64,000 nt of DNA, taken from Odiellus spinosus (Eukaryota; Arthropoda; Arachnida; Opiliones; Phalangiidae). How positions within the stretch are numbered: position 1 is the first letter of the stretch; the number at the start of each line of letters is the position of its first letter. The stretch is taken from assembly GCA_963920705.1 (NCBI GenBank), contig CAWUCO010000284.1, positions 639,222-703,221 on the forward strand, given 5' to 3'. A program made the translations under genes and the position numbers. Below, piece by piece: positions 53,901 to 63,310 of this stretch. Below the pieces are notes generated by a model. It was not told the origin of the DNA and did not search any database. It saw nothing but the letters and a program-made list of their open reading frames with translations.

Positions 53901-55499
53901 CTTCAAGTCGATCGTAGTAGGTTCGGTGATTTGGTTGACAGCCGCGATACAGTTAATTAATTCCAATATGATACAGGCCCTGAGTCCAAGTATAGGGGGT
54001 GCCCTGAGATTAATCACATGGAATTTTAGGCTCTTCTCCGTTGTCCCATAACGGCAAGGCAGCGAGCATGTTCCCAACACGGGTAGACTTTCTCCAGAAT
54101 ATGTCTTCAGTCTCACATCCGTTGATTGTAATACTATTGGCCTTTTTTCGCTAAGTCTTTCAAATCCCTCTTTATCGATCACATTTGCCTGGGCTCCTGT
54201 ATCCAATTTCATATTTATAATCGTTCCCGCCACTATTATAGGTACTATCCATTCGAATGGTAATTCTCGTTCATGCCTATAATTACCAACGTTTATATCT
54301 AGCTGTCCGATATACAACGTCTGATCTTCCTCCACATGTTCTGATTGTAGATCTACTTGCAGTTCTTGTATATTATGGACTTCGCTTTCCATTCCTTTTC
54401 CTTCGCTTTCCCATTGGTTTTGTTCATGATACGGGGAGTATTGATCTCGATAATCATATGCTTGTTGCGTTGGTCTTCTATACTCTTGATATCCTTGTGG
54501 TTTTTCATCTTGATATTCCTGACTTGAATACTGTATGCAGTTTATTGAGCTCTGTCGGCAAACTCTAGCAAAATGGTGTAAATTTCCACATCTTAAACAT
54601 GTTTGTCCATACGCTGGGCAAGCGCGAGGAGGGTGCTCCGTTCCACAACGACTACAGCCTCTTCTAGGCTTATATTGGTCCCGCGCTGTATGATGATGCA
54701 ATTGGGGGCTTTGCTGCGGCCCGCGATAACGAGATGATGTCGCTTGAGGTATACGTGGTCGAAAACCCATTCCTTGTGGCATCCTGGGTTGGAAATTTTG
54801 GTTGTTTCCATAATTACCCTGCTGCGGTGTGCTATAGCGTGAATGATTAAATTTTTGGTATGACGAATGGCTATTACCCCCAAACTGATTTCTTGGTTTT
54901 GACGATATGTGGAATACTGCTTGTTCATTCGTCGCTGGTAGAGTTTGCTTATTAGATAAGCTAGTGACCTGTCTCTTTGCTGCTTCCACTGCTCGGCTTA
55001 TATTAATGGCATCCGCAAATGTTATTTCCTTTTGTTGTATCAGTTTTTCTTTCAATGGTACGTCGATTATCCCCATTATAAATCTATCCACCATCATAGG
55101 GTCATGTAGTACCCCAAACTCACATACCGCTGCTTTAGTTCTTACTAACGTAGCAAATTCATCGATGGATTGTCCAGGCGTTTGTACACATTGATGAAAT
55201 TGATTCCGGATATATGTAATATTCTGTTGCGGGCTATAATAATTTCCCAAGGCATCCAAGATCTCCGTAACTGTGGGTGTTTTTTCCGTTTCTATCATCC
55301 CAAATGCGAAGTATATATCCAAAGCCGCATCTCCAACTGTCATTAGAAGTATGGAGCGTTGAGTTTTTATAGTTTGATCCGCGAGTCCAATTGCGTCGTA
55401 ATACAATGTAAATTTCTTTCTCCATTTTATCCACTCCTCTGCCGGGTAGATATCAGTTGGCGGCTGGAAGACTGTTGATAGTGGTCTATTTTCTGCCAT
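51000..55499 (-). CDS. Gypsy Gag-Pol polyprotein
   Basis: 1499 residues, one uninterrupted frame from ATG. Gag: retrotransposon gag domain about 20-180, Gln/Asn-rich stretch to 280, then two Cys/His knuckles (CSRCGTEHPPRAC from 282; CLRCGNLHHFARVC from 301). Aspartic protease: LDTGAQANVID, D433. Reverse transcriptase about 560-790, active site YYDD 730-733. RNase H: ATDAS, D879. Integrase: HHCC finger at about 1095-1130 (HVGHQG...CGVCQQF) and DDE residues D1158, D1211 and E1247 (NGQIER). All Pol enzymes are present, so the copy looks competent. Gag and Pol sit in one frame with no frameshift. The first residues follow the 5' LTR by about 250 bp. Confidence 0.96.
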   Translation of the reverse strand: MAENRPLSTVFQPPTDIYPAEEWIKWRKKFTLYYDAIGLADQTIKTQRSILLMTVGDAALDIYFAFGMIETEKTPTVTEILDALGNYYSPQQNITYIRNQFHQCVQTPGQSIDEFATLVRTKAAVCEFGVLHDPMMVDRFIMGIIDVPLKEKLIQQKEITFADAINISRAVEAAKRQVTSLSNKQTLPATNEQAVFHISSKPRNQFGGNSHSSYQKFNHSRYSTPQQGNYGNNQNFQPRMPQGMGFRPRIPQATSSRYRGPQQSPQLHHHTARDQYKPRRGCSRCGTEHPPRACPAYGQTCLRCGNLHHFARVCRQSSINCIQYSSQEYQDEKPQGYQEYRRPTQQAYDYRDQYSPYHEQNQWESEGKGMESEVHNIQELQVDLQSEHVEEDQTLYIGQLDINVGNYRHERELPFEWIVPIIVAGTIINMKLDTGAQANVIDKEGFERLSEKRPIVLQSTDVRLKTYSGESLPVLGTCSLPCRYGTTEKSLKFHVINLRAPPILGLRACIILELINCIAAVNQITEPTTIDLKLPKQSLPQHSNNETQKILNEFQEVFKGLGTLPGVHHIRLEEGAIPVKQAPRRIPQALREPVKLELDRMENLNIIKKVVQPTDWVHPMVIVLKPNGTVRICIDPRELNKWLCREHYQMPAPEEVLATIEKAKYYTVLDAQSAFWQVVLDDESSYLLTISTPFGRYRFLRLPYGIASAPEVFQSRFHGIFMNMEKVVVYYDDLLMWAQNLTEHNGTLREILTRAKSNNLKFGLSKLQLALSKVNFLGQKVSSVGMEVDPSKVAAIKSIPSPQDKKALMRFLGMVTYLAKFIPALSSKTNYLRSLLKQEVNFVWDQQAEEEFQNLKEVVTKAPVLQQFDKQKPVILATDASQHSMGAVLLQGGLPVVYASATLTTTQRAYAQIEKELLALVYGCQRFHYYIFGRRFLAQTDHKPLLGLINKPMSNISPRLQKMGLKLQSYRFELTYVPGKELVIADLLSRDTNPLGSMATEDFDDTVLIATVTVQASSPRLEELKEATKSDGDLQEVLKVIKEGWPEQPGRFPSGVKPYFQHQTELYGCDGLLCRGSRIVIPKSERRKVLAYIHVGHQGIVACKTRAREAVYWPGMSKEIEDLVKACGVCQQFLPANPREPLLPQPIPTRPWMIISADFFQVKSKYYIIVVDYFSKYPEVALLSSISAQPVILYLKSIFAMHGIPDIILTDNGPPFNAIILAQFLKAWKIKHITSSPRYPRSNGQIERMVQTVKRLLEKSLLDGTDWYLALLSLRATPIGDLPSPFQSLMGRRPRTLVPTLDDNLLPQNIPLTDITTALELSKCKQKEYYDRGTKALGKLEPEQSILIATPKGWKPATVVKKDDNPRSYIVETQEGGVYRRNRAHLRPRPKTEWSLPPEMKPRYGKPNEFFPTVGGRLDMAQRSPVIVSIPQRHQIVELPQAPRENHALARQIAIPDMESRPKDTDQDINREPAEQGQMELPTVTRSGRIIVKPLKYRT

Positions 55500-55733
55500 C
55501 TTATTTACTTGCTAAGTTGCGAACTCTATTAGTTTATTCGTATAATTCCGTTACTTAAGTCTTCTCTGTTCTTTTATCCTAGGTATTACTGGCTCTTTCT
55601 TTTTTTTTTTTTTCTTCGCAGTTGTAAATTGTCAAGGCTTAACTTTAGACCTACTTTCTTATCGTTTCCGTCCTATTTCTCATTGGTTTGGTTGATTCCT
55701 TTAATCTTTCTATGTTGTTAATTAAAAGGCTCT

Positions 55734-55746
55734 ACTTCTGACACCA
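55734..55746 (-). promoter_or_regulatory. Primer binding site (tRNA-Leu type)
   Basis: On the coding strand TGGTGTCAGAAGT starts directly at the LTR edge. It is complementary to the 3' end ACTTCTGACACCA, as found in some leucine tRNAs. Confidence 0.75.
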
Positions 55747-55932
55747 TGTCATGTATTAATTAACACGGTATTATTATAAAATGGTTCCTTATTAAACCTA
55801 GTTGTACGTTCCTTGCTCGCGATACATCGACTGCCGATCTATCTCGCCGGCCCTCCTTCTTCGCGTTCCACAGACTACATAAAAGCTTCGTTTGGACTAG
55901 CAAATAAAGTTACTTATTTCCAGTACATTACA
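55747..55932 (-). repeat. 5' LTR
   Basis: 186 bp, same borders as the left LTR and one mismatch to it. It is followed on the right by GTATT, the duplicated target bases. Confidence 0.95.
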
Positions 55933-56037
55933 GTATTCTTTTTGGATTTAAACTAAGGTTTTTAAACCTATTATTCTTCAGATAATTAAATGTTTATGTG
56001 GGAACGGTAATGCCTACAGGAAAGCTATGACAACGGT

Positions 56038-56165
56038 ATAAGTTATAAAATGAAAATTCTTAACTAAAGGGGTCTTTCGTAAAGAAACACCAACTTGTAC
56101 CATCAGATATTTGGATAGCCGATACTTTACGAAAGACCCCTTAGCTGAGAATTTTCAGTTTATGA
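56038..56165. other. Central hairpin of the fold-back element
   Basis: Arms such as GGGGTCTTTCGTAAAG and CTTTACGAAAGACCCC, each continuing outward through GAAAATTCTTAACT/AGCTGAGAATTTTC, enclose a ~38-base loop. This is the symmetry centre of the 50139-60838 palindrome. Confidence 0.85.
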
Positions 56166-56771
56166 CTTATTCCATTTGTTTCTTGTAATAGCTTTCTTGT
56201 AGGCATTGGCCTACAGTTCCGTAATAAACACCTATTTATTAATTTATATTATTATAGTGACTATTTATCTAAAGAATACTAGGTTTGAGAACCTTCGTTT
56301 ATATCCAAAAAGAACACTAATCTACTTACCAATTTATACTAGTTCTAGAGACACGCTACATAAAGTGATCAGATCGGATGATTCAATTTCCGATGAACTT
56401 TAAAGCCCAGTGATCGCATAGTTTTTATAAAATCCTATATTTTTAAACCTGTCCTGTATTCTCCTGTATTTCTTTGAAATGTCCTATAAAGTCCTATATT
56501 TTTGGATGTTTTTAATTTTTTGAGATACTTATTTAACGGCACAATTAACTGCAAAAAAATAATAATAATATCCCCTATATCCTACTATATGTGAGAGGCG
56601 TTATTAGGTCTTACCAAAGGTTTCATATAGAGCTGGCGCCTCATATATGCAATTGCCAAATATTTTGATGTGTTAGGCCTTAAAAATACACTTTAATTTC
56701 TGTAGTTTTTAAAAGGTATATTTGTTGAAATCTGCTCAGCAAAATCCTCTATTTGTGATTATTTAGTCGGG

Positions 56772-58276
56772 TGGTGACGTCTAATTCGGGACAGTTCCAA
56801 TTCGGGACAGTTTTTTTAAAATGGGCCTCTGCTTAATTTGCTCGATTCGAGAAGTCCAAAAAGAGACTTAAATTAAGTACTGATTCATCGCGAATCGATT
56901 AAAACTAACCCCGAGATTGTAAGAAGCGTTCCTGACGAGATACGAGTATATAAAGCCGACTACCCAAATTACGTCAGTTAAATTATTGCAATTTTGAGGG
57001 AATGCCGCTCCCTGGGCCTCGGGAAATAAGATTTAACAAAAGATTAAGGAAACGTACGGACACCCACCCGCTTCCTAAAGAAAATACGACTCTTTCGCTA
57101 CGATTTGAGACTATCGGGGCTATTAAAGGAACGATATTTTAATCGCAATTAGTATTTTTAAAACATACCCGTTGCAGCTAATTCGGACCGGTGTCATTTA
57201 CGCCGCGATTATCAATCTTAACTCGAGACAAACTTCGATTAACGCCAACAAAAATTTAGAAAAACTACGAAATTAAACCATCCATATACCTAGCTGTTTA
57301 TTTTTATCTTTATTTCAACGATAGAAGCAGACGCCTCCGTCTTTTCGCGCCATAAACACATCCCCGTAAATAAGAGAGGGAAAATAGGTTTACCTTGCGA
57401 GTTTCAGGAGTAGCGCGTGCGCGTTACGAGCTTAGCTCGAGCGAGCGCTCGAGTTACATTCAACTGTTTCTTATGTTCAGCCTCTATAATTGTTGATTCT
57501 CTTAGACCTAATTAAAAAAACACCGGAGCGCTAATATTTGAACGTGGGTCTTCATTCATTCAAGCATTTATGGATTTCAATGATAAAGGTGCGCTAACTG
57601 AAGTAATATTATAGTGTAGCCTAATTCAATAATTCTGACCCGGGAAAATATTATCTTTAAAGATTTAATATTAAATTGCTGGTGTTTCTTTTAAAACATA
57701 AGATTAATACGATATCCATCACTCACCACATAAAAGGCTTACATTCTGTCACGTTTCCGCCCTGCTCTGTTAAATCTAGGATCTAGGCTACTCACAGTAT
57801 AGAAAATAAACATTAGCAAACACCGATGTGCCGATTGCCTTTTTAACATTTAAATATACCTATGAAACTTTAATATATTTTACAACTATCTTGAAAATAA
57901 AATATCTGTAACCCTATTAAAAACTTTTTTTTTTCAAAGTAGGCATATTGATATTGTAGATAGTGTCCCGAATTAAAACCCCCCGGTCCGAATTGGAACC
58001 CCTCGCGGTCCGAATTAAAACCCTCCCGGTCCGAATTAGGGCCCCCCTAAGTCCGAATTAAACGCAAACGTCCCGAATTCGACGTCGTTACTTCCTTCGC
58101 GAAAATCCTTTTTTCTCAGTTAATAATTAGATCAGAAAGACGAAAACTGGCTTAAAATACAAAAAAAGTTCAATCTAGAAGATGATTATCAAAATATTTG
58201 CGAACAATCATCCTTCATACTCGAAAATGTAAGATTTTCAAAAACTGTCCCGAATTAGACGTCACCACCCTCCTAT
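56772..58276. mobile_element. Inverted-repeat element with TTCGGGACAG termini
   Basis: Ends are GTGGTGACGTCTAATTCGGG and, inverted, CCCGAATTAGACGTCACCAC, followed by ACAGTTTTT. The interior (~1.5 kb) has no open frame. Subterminal copies of CCGAATT/AATTCGG are frequent, in particular at 57966-58090. It looks like a non-autonomous DNA transposon of unassigned superfamily. Confidence 0.72.
57966..58090. repeat. CCGAATT-containing subterminal repeats
   Basis: Six to seven imperfect ~20-bp units of the form CGGTCCGAATTAAAACCC, then a last CCGAATTCGACGTCG. They echo the element terminus and may be transposase-binding sites. Confidence 0.8.
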
Positions 58277-58943
58277 TTTATCCTATAAACCCAAATTTTG
58301 TGTCCTGTATAATCCTATATTTACTAAAAACAGTCCTATGATTCCTACAAGGAATTCAAAATTTTGACTGGGCTCCCTGCTATAATCATTTTGATCAGAA
58401 TTCTCATCATTTGTGTCTGTTTCGAGTTCAAACACGTATAGGGCTTTATTTCAGCCATTATTATTTTTAACGCCTTAAATGTTAGATATTATTAAAGTTT
58501 AAGAAATAGTTAATATTATAATAAAACACTGCGTAACTAATATTGTAGGGTCACTTGATAGCGTGTTATATAACGCTGCTAAACAGTCACAGCAAGAATA
58601 GATTCAAAACAAGAATATGGAAGAGCTATACCTTTGTCCGCGCGCTAGTCTGAAGCGGATGGAGCCTACGGAGGTCTTACGCCGCGCCTCATGTCACGTG
58701 CACACGAAGCGGTTGGCTGTTTTTTACGATAAGTCCGGGGGGGAGGATATCAGGCTGCGGGGATAGGCTACCGGGAGAGCTAGCTCTCTGTCGCGGACCT
58801 CGAAAGCTCGTGATAGGGTGAAAATCATAACGCATACAACGTCAAATCTAGTAAGCTCCACCCGCTCGAAACTAGCGTTACACCAGAGGTATAGCGTACG
58901 GTTCGATATTCTTGTGTTGAATCTATTCTTGGTCACAGTTATT

Positions 58944-59603
58944 GAGTCCAAATTTTCCCAAAAAATCTCGAATCAATTGGTTGAGACACTTATCAGAGAG
59001 ACCGAGATAAACGAAAATTTGGATAGTTTAGATACATTTATTGAACTTTCACAACTATGCCTATTGAATTAATTCTTTTATTTTGACGGGCTATGGGTAG
59101 CCCTTTATCTCCGATTATTGCTAATTTATATTTTGAAAATTTAGAAGATAATATTTTTAATGATCATAGATTAAACCTTAATTCGAAAATAATGTTATGG
59201 CGGCGGTTCATGGATGGTCACATTTTAATCGTAAATCCCAAGAGTTTAGATAACAATGAACGGTTGGATTTAATGAATTCGGTAGATGACAAAGTTCACC
59301 TTCGAGGCAGAATTAAAAGTGGGTTTCTCCTTCTTAGACATATACCTGTCGCGTTCGAAAAATACTATTCAAACGAGAATATATCAAAAACCAACACACG
59401 CGAAGAGTTTTGTTTTTAAATCGTTCCATCCACAAAGTGTAAAAATAGGCATTGTTTTTAACAATGCCTATTTTTACACTTTGTGGATGGATGTTTTATA
59501 CTTTTGTGTAAAACATAGAATTGAATCTTGTCAGATTTCCCGGAATAAGATAAAGCCATTTTTGAAAAACAACTTGTTACGTGTAATTACCCAAAGTCGT
59601 TGA
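58944..59603 (+). pseudogene. Penelope-like reverse transcriptase, broken
   Basis: Pieces in different frames: VETLIRETEINENLDSLDTF...ELSQLCLLN, then MGSPLSPIIANLYFENLED (start 59093), WRRFMDGHILI where the catalytic Asp pair YVDD is expected (here FMDG), then a frame change to FSFLDIYLSRSKNTIQTRIYQKPTHAKSFVFKSFHPQSVKIGIVFN. Stops and shifts, and loss of the second catalytic Asp, make it inactive. The final part crosses a perfect 65-bp palindrome at 59426-59490. Confidence 0.82.
59426..59490. repeat. Perfect palindrome inside the RT pseudogene
   Basis: Two 30-bp arms (from CCATCCACAAAGTGT to its complement ACACTTTGTGGATGG) with a five-base loop TTTTA and no mismatch. The right arm replaces the sequence expected after GIVFN in the RT, so it is probably a fold-back copy of the left arm. 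Confidence 0.92.
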
Positions 59604-59675
59604 TAAATAATATCTTTGCTCTAAACGAAGTAAAATTGCCCAACAGTTTATGAGTTTAAAAGAGAAAACTAGGTT

Positions 59676-59999
59676 ACCTAGTTTAGGCTTACCGTATGTA
59701 AAGGGTATTTCGGAAAAAAAACTAAGAAACAGTGTAATGCGTTAGGATTAGATGTGATCTTTAGTAGTTCAGGATCTCTAGGTTCTCTTTTGATTAATAA
59801 TAAACCAAAAAGGGAGTGGAATGAAATGAGGGGCGTGGTTAATGAAGAGGGGTGTAAGTGTGGCCTAAAATACGTTGGTGAAACGAAACGAAGTTTGAAC
59901 ATAAGATCAGGTGAACATAAAATGTGTGTTAGGGAGGCGAACTTATCCAATGGTCTAGCTAAACATGCGGAACTCAAAAACCGCTCACGCAATAGATAA
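59676..59999 (+). pseudogene. Penelope-like GIY-YIG domain
   Basis: LPYVKGISEK, RLGLDVIFSSSGSLGSLL, then EEGCKCGLKYVGETKRSLNIRSGEHK and LSNGLAKHAEL: the Y-V-G of the GIY-YIG nuclease with its following Arg and the conserved EH. A frameshift at the poly-A run near 59717 interrupts the first part. In intact elements this nuclease cuts the target for insertion. Confidence 0.82.
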
Positions 60000-60867
60000 A
60001 TATATAAAAGGGAGGAGTCCTTTTTCGTAAGTTGAGCGTCGACGTCATCTGTGACGTTTCTCGTACAGAAACACGGCGCCCGCAGTCAGAATGACAAAAT
60101 TCTAAAGATCTCTAGTTTTACTCTCAAGATTAACGCCCGCTTTCTCCGCGCCTGCGCTCTTTATACATCCGGAACTCTACGGGATGAGTGACGTCTACAG
60201 TGACGAGGCCACTAAACTAACAAGTTGATCAAGCCGAACTGAGCTATTTATATAATCATCTATTGAGTGGGATAAATCGTCTGTTGTTACCAAGGAAAAA
60301 AATGGTTTCGCCGGACCTTTAAAGAGAGTCTTTATATAAAAGAACGGGGGGGAGTGATATGCATTCCTTTCTCGACCGTAAGAACAGAAAACGGATAGGG
60401 AAGTGAGTCGCCATGGTTTGCCCACGATTACTGGGGTTTTTACCCGTTTTTTGTCTGTAAAAATAAAACTGTATATTGTTCATGTTAAAAGTTATTAGTT
60501 GTTGAAAAGGAGCGTGTATGCTCGAAAGCTCCCCCAAAAATTTAAAGTTTTGAGGTTGTTAAACCATGAAGTATCGGTCTTTTAAATAATAAGTTAATTT
60601 TATTAATATTTCACCATGGTCAATAATTTTAATATTAAATAATACCGCGTAACGATTTCATTTAAATTTTCTCAGTAACCGCGAATCAAAACTACTTTAT
60701 AGCGTTATTTTCTATGGCGAGAGTAAATTCAATCGTAAAACTGACGTCACGCACGTGCCGGCACATTCGGGATTTTTTTCATTACTTGAAAAGGAAATTC
60801 ACGTGTTTGGCGCAAGACGAGGCCTAAATTCAGCCAGGTTGCGTGTGTACTTTAAAAGGTGTATACA

Positions 60868-61215
60868 GTTCGACGCGCGAATGATATTGTGTATGTGTTT
60901 TTTGCGCGAATGACGGGATTAGACTTTGGAATATACTTAAAGGGATAATGCAGTTCCACCAATTTATGGTTTTTTTGCGCGAAAGATTTAGTGTATGTTT
61001 TTTTTGCGCGAAGGACAGAATTAGACTTTGGGATATATTTAAAGAGAGAATGCAGTCCGACAAATTTGTTTTCTTTTTGCGCGAATGATTTGGAATATGT
61101 GTTTTTTGCGCGAATGGTTTGGAGTATCTGTTATTTGCGCGAATATCAGGGCTGGACTTTGGGATTATCTTAAAGAGAGAATGCAGTCCGACCAATTTAT
61201 GTTTTTTAGAAAGAT
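60868..61215 (+). repeat. ~115-bp tandem repeat
   Basis: Three units, each with TTTTTTGCGCGAA, TTAGACTTTGGGATAT, TTAAAGAGAGAATGCAGTCC and ACCAATTTATG. A related sequence forms the left flank of the fold-back element (50095-50138), so the repeat was there before that insertion. Antisense open frames across it (60830-61240) are by-products. Confidence 0.85.
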
Positions 61216-61244
61216 GCTTGGGAGGATTTATACAGTCCATCTCC

Positions 61245-61460
61245 CCGACAAGTTATTCCCTTCTGTTAGCCCGATCCCCTTGTAATATTTTAGATAATGT
61301 TAGAATCTCTTCTTTTAGCTCTACCCTTTTCTAATTTCTTAGGTAATGTTAGGTTAGTTAATCAGTCGAACTAGCCCACCCTCCAAATAGTTTATCTCTC
61401 GGGCTAACCCTTCCATCATGTAATATTTTCGGTAAATTTTCAAACTATCTTTCTATGTAT
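61245..61460. repeat. Dispersed repeat, copy A
   Basis: Contains CCTTGTAATATTTTAGATAATG, TAGGTTAGTTAATCAGTCGA and CGGGCTAACCCTTCC. The same module recurs at 63165-63310. No coding potential. Confidence 0.65.
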
Positions 61461-62251
61461 TAACTCCAGTGCAGTGGACGGTCGGAACCTGGAAATCTTA
61501 GTTATCAGTCGGACAAAATGTGCTAGGGGTATATTGGATTTAACATTAGAGTTTCACTGAAGAAATAAGTGCAGTAAAAGATATACTACCTCTACATAAG
61601 GTCGTATATTAATGTAAATAGTCTTAGATTAAATTGTAGTTCACTCAACTGTACGGGATAGACTTTCAAGAAGGAAAGAAATATTAGGGCTAGATGTCCA
61701 GTATAAACGTCATCTTGGAACTCGAAGTAAAATGGTACCTGAGTATAACGTTTAAAAAAAATTTAAAATAGTAGTAATTCTTTCACCCCCAATATTCTTA
61801 CGCTACACGCTGTGAAACGGACGAAATCACCAGCTCCTGGTTTATTTGTGACATTCATTATGTTCCAATCTGTAAAAAATCATTAATTAAAGTTTAAAGT
61901 AATAATAAGAAAAAAATAATAATCTTGTTCTAATTATATTACTCGGTTTGTTTTAAATCAGCAACGAAGGCTATAAGATTTATTGAGCTACAATTTTTAG
62001 AAAAGTAAGCGTTAAGGTTTTGGGTTTCATAAAAAGATACTAATTAAGGCGTTGAAATTATTTTTTTTCTAAATATATAGAAAATTAAATAAATTTAATC
62101 CCGACCTTATGGAGATTAAAACGTAATGGTTATTAAAAACAGGCCAGCTGGCCTGTTTTATTTATAGGTGTCTCAAAATTTCATTAGAAAAGTCTATGGA
62201 GAATTGTCTTATGAGGTGGAATCTTTTTTGTCAATGATAACTGAGGTTTTC
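61461..62251. other. Non-coding stretch, nothing recognised
   Basis: AT-rich DNA without repeats or credible open frames. A short GGCCAGCTGGCC palindrome lies at about 62144. Confidence 0.4.
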
Positions 62252-62287
62252 TCCTTCTTCTTCTTCTTCTTCTTCTTCTTCTTCGTC
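62252..62287. repeat. (TTC)n microsatellite
   Basis: About eleven TTC units. An 88-codon open frame crosses it only because of the repeat. Confidence 0.93.
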
Positions 62288-62289
62288 CG

Positions 62290-62600
62290 ACCGCGAGTCC
62301 GTTTCATTGAGTGTTTGCATTCGAGAGAGAAAAATGTGTTAGGCTCGTGGGGGTACTCTATATTTTTCTATACGTTTCGGATGAATACTAAGACTGAGAT
62401 AACAAAAGCTGTAGATAAGGTTGAAACACCGTGAAAGACGGCGTTTCATTGGGAGTTTGCATTAGAAAGAGAGAAATGTGTTCGATTTACAAGGGTGTTC
62501 TATTATATTTTTATTATACTTTTATTATGTTGAATACTAAGACTGAATAACAGTAGCTTTGATTACGTTGGATAGGAAGACGGATAAAAAGATAACGTTT
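62290..62600 (+). repeat. ~155-bp tandem duplication
   Basis: Two diverged copies sharing TTTCATTGAGTGTTTGCAT, GAGAGAAAAATGTGTT, TTTTCTATACGTTTCGGATG (looser in copy 2) and GAATACTAAGACTGA. Non-coding. Confidence 0.7.
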
Positions 62601-63005
62601 GTGTATGAAGTTGAATAAAAAACTTGTGTCTAATTAAATATAAATAATAAAGCAGAACGCGAGAGATACAAACGATATATGTTTTGGTTTAAAAGATATA
62701 GGACGATGCCTAGAATTCTACGTATTGAGTCTAATGCAAAACAGTGTTTTTAACGTTTATAGTGCATATTGAATTTTTTTTTATCAATGATTATAAGCCG
62801 CAGGGTACATAAACTTGGGTATTATACATTAGCCCAAATGGTATATAACGGTGAGATTTTGAAATGTCTTAGAAAATGGACTCTGAGACAGACGTACAAT
62901 AAATTGATTTAGTTATAAAAGTTGGTGGAAAATTTAAATGATGCTGCAGAATTTAAAGGAGTCTAGAAAGGATACGGATATAAGAACAAAATTGGACACA
63001 CGCGC

Positions 63006-63130
63006 GATAGGACACAATATCGATGGGATATAATCTCGATGGGACGCAATCTCGACAGAACATAATGTCGATGCAACACAACCTTGATAGACCGTAATCT
63101 TCATGTACATAATCTCAAGTGGAATCTTTA
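63006..63130 (-). repeat. 16-bp degenerate minisatellite
   Basis: Seven to eight copies of an AATCTCGATGGGACGC-like unit, strongly diverged toward the right. Confidence 0.75.
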
Positions 63131-63164
63131 TCGATAGTTCACAACCTCGAAAGGACATTTTGTT

Positions 63165-63310
63165 TCCTTGCCCTTCTTGTAATATTTTAGGTAAGGTTAC
63201 GTTAGTTAATCACTCGAACTAAGTCATCCCTCCAACTAGTTAAACACTCGCTCTAACCCATTCCTCTTATAATATTATAGGTAAGGTTACGTTAGTAGAG
63301 TGCAACAGTC
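63165..63310. repeat. Dispersed repeat, copy B
   Basis: Two half-copies of the module at 61245: CTTGTAATATTTTAGGTAAG + GTTACGTTAGTTAATCAC, then TTATAATATTATAGGTAAGG + TTACGTTAG. The internal doubling suggests a ~100-bp unit. Confidence 0.65.

Larger units (their letters stand above)
50562..55932 (-). mobile_element. Young Ty3/Gypsy LTR retrotransposon
   Basis: 5371 bp with two 186-bp LTRs, a tRNA primer site, a polypurine tract and one intact gag-pol frame, flanked by the 5-bp duplication GTATT (50557-50561 and 55933-55937). The LTRs differ at one visible base, so insertion is recent. There is no envelope gene. The integrase and RT motifs look like the Mag-type branch of Gypsy, but that placement needs a tree. 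Confidence 0.95.
56403..58378. mobile_element. Composite insertion in right arm
   Basis: Begins CCCAGTGATCGC and ends TTTTGACTGGG. Both ends then show repeated CCTATATTT and TCCTGTATT motifs in inverse order, so this is an element with poor terminal inverted repeats, hAT-like in its CAGTG start. The corresponding left arm is uninterrupted (GAACTATAATCATTTTT), which defines the insertion point. Its interior is largely taken by a second inverted-repeat element (56772-58276). No coding capacity. Confidence 0.55.
58546..60627 (+). mobile_element. Penelope-like element remnant
   Basis: A degraded reverse transcriptase with a GIY-YIG endonuclease tail, the signature of Penelope-like elements, inserted in the right arm of the fold-back element. 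Both sides carry a related ~25-bp sequence (TTAATATTATAATA...GCGTAAC at 58517 and TTAATATTAAATAATACC...GCGTAAC at 60628), possibly an old target duplication. The non-coding ends (58550-58940; 60000-60610) are richer in CG and include a TATAAAAGGG at about 60003; their role is unclear. Confidence 0.75.
50139..60838. mobile_element. ~1.2-kb fold-back palindrome split by three insertions
   Basis: Arms read from CCTGGCTGAATT (50139) and its complement AATTCAGCCAGG (60838) toward a centre near 56102. Left arm: 50139-50561 and 55933-56102. Right arm: 56102-56402, 58378-58545 and 60628-60838. Matching landmarks include AAACACGTGA, TTTTACGATTGAAT, TTAAGGCGTTAAA, CACAAATGATGAGAATTC, CTAGTTCTAGAGACAC and AATGCCTACA, all inverted. 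A Gypsy element (left arm), a ~2-kb composite and a Penelope-like element (right arm) interrupt it. The flanks share TACTTAAA/TACTTTAAA and lie in a copy of the tandem unit found at 60.9-61.2 kb, a possible 8-9-bp duplication. No transposase of its own is left. Confidence 0.82.

Noticed and set aside
60830..61240. 136-codon minus-strand frame with KKKHTLN-like repeats
   Set aside because: Produced by the ~115-bp tandem repeat.
62168..62434. 88-codon frame with a Phe run
   Set aside because: Created by the (TTC)n microsatellite.
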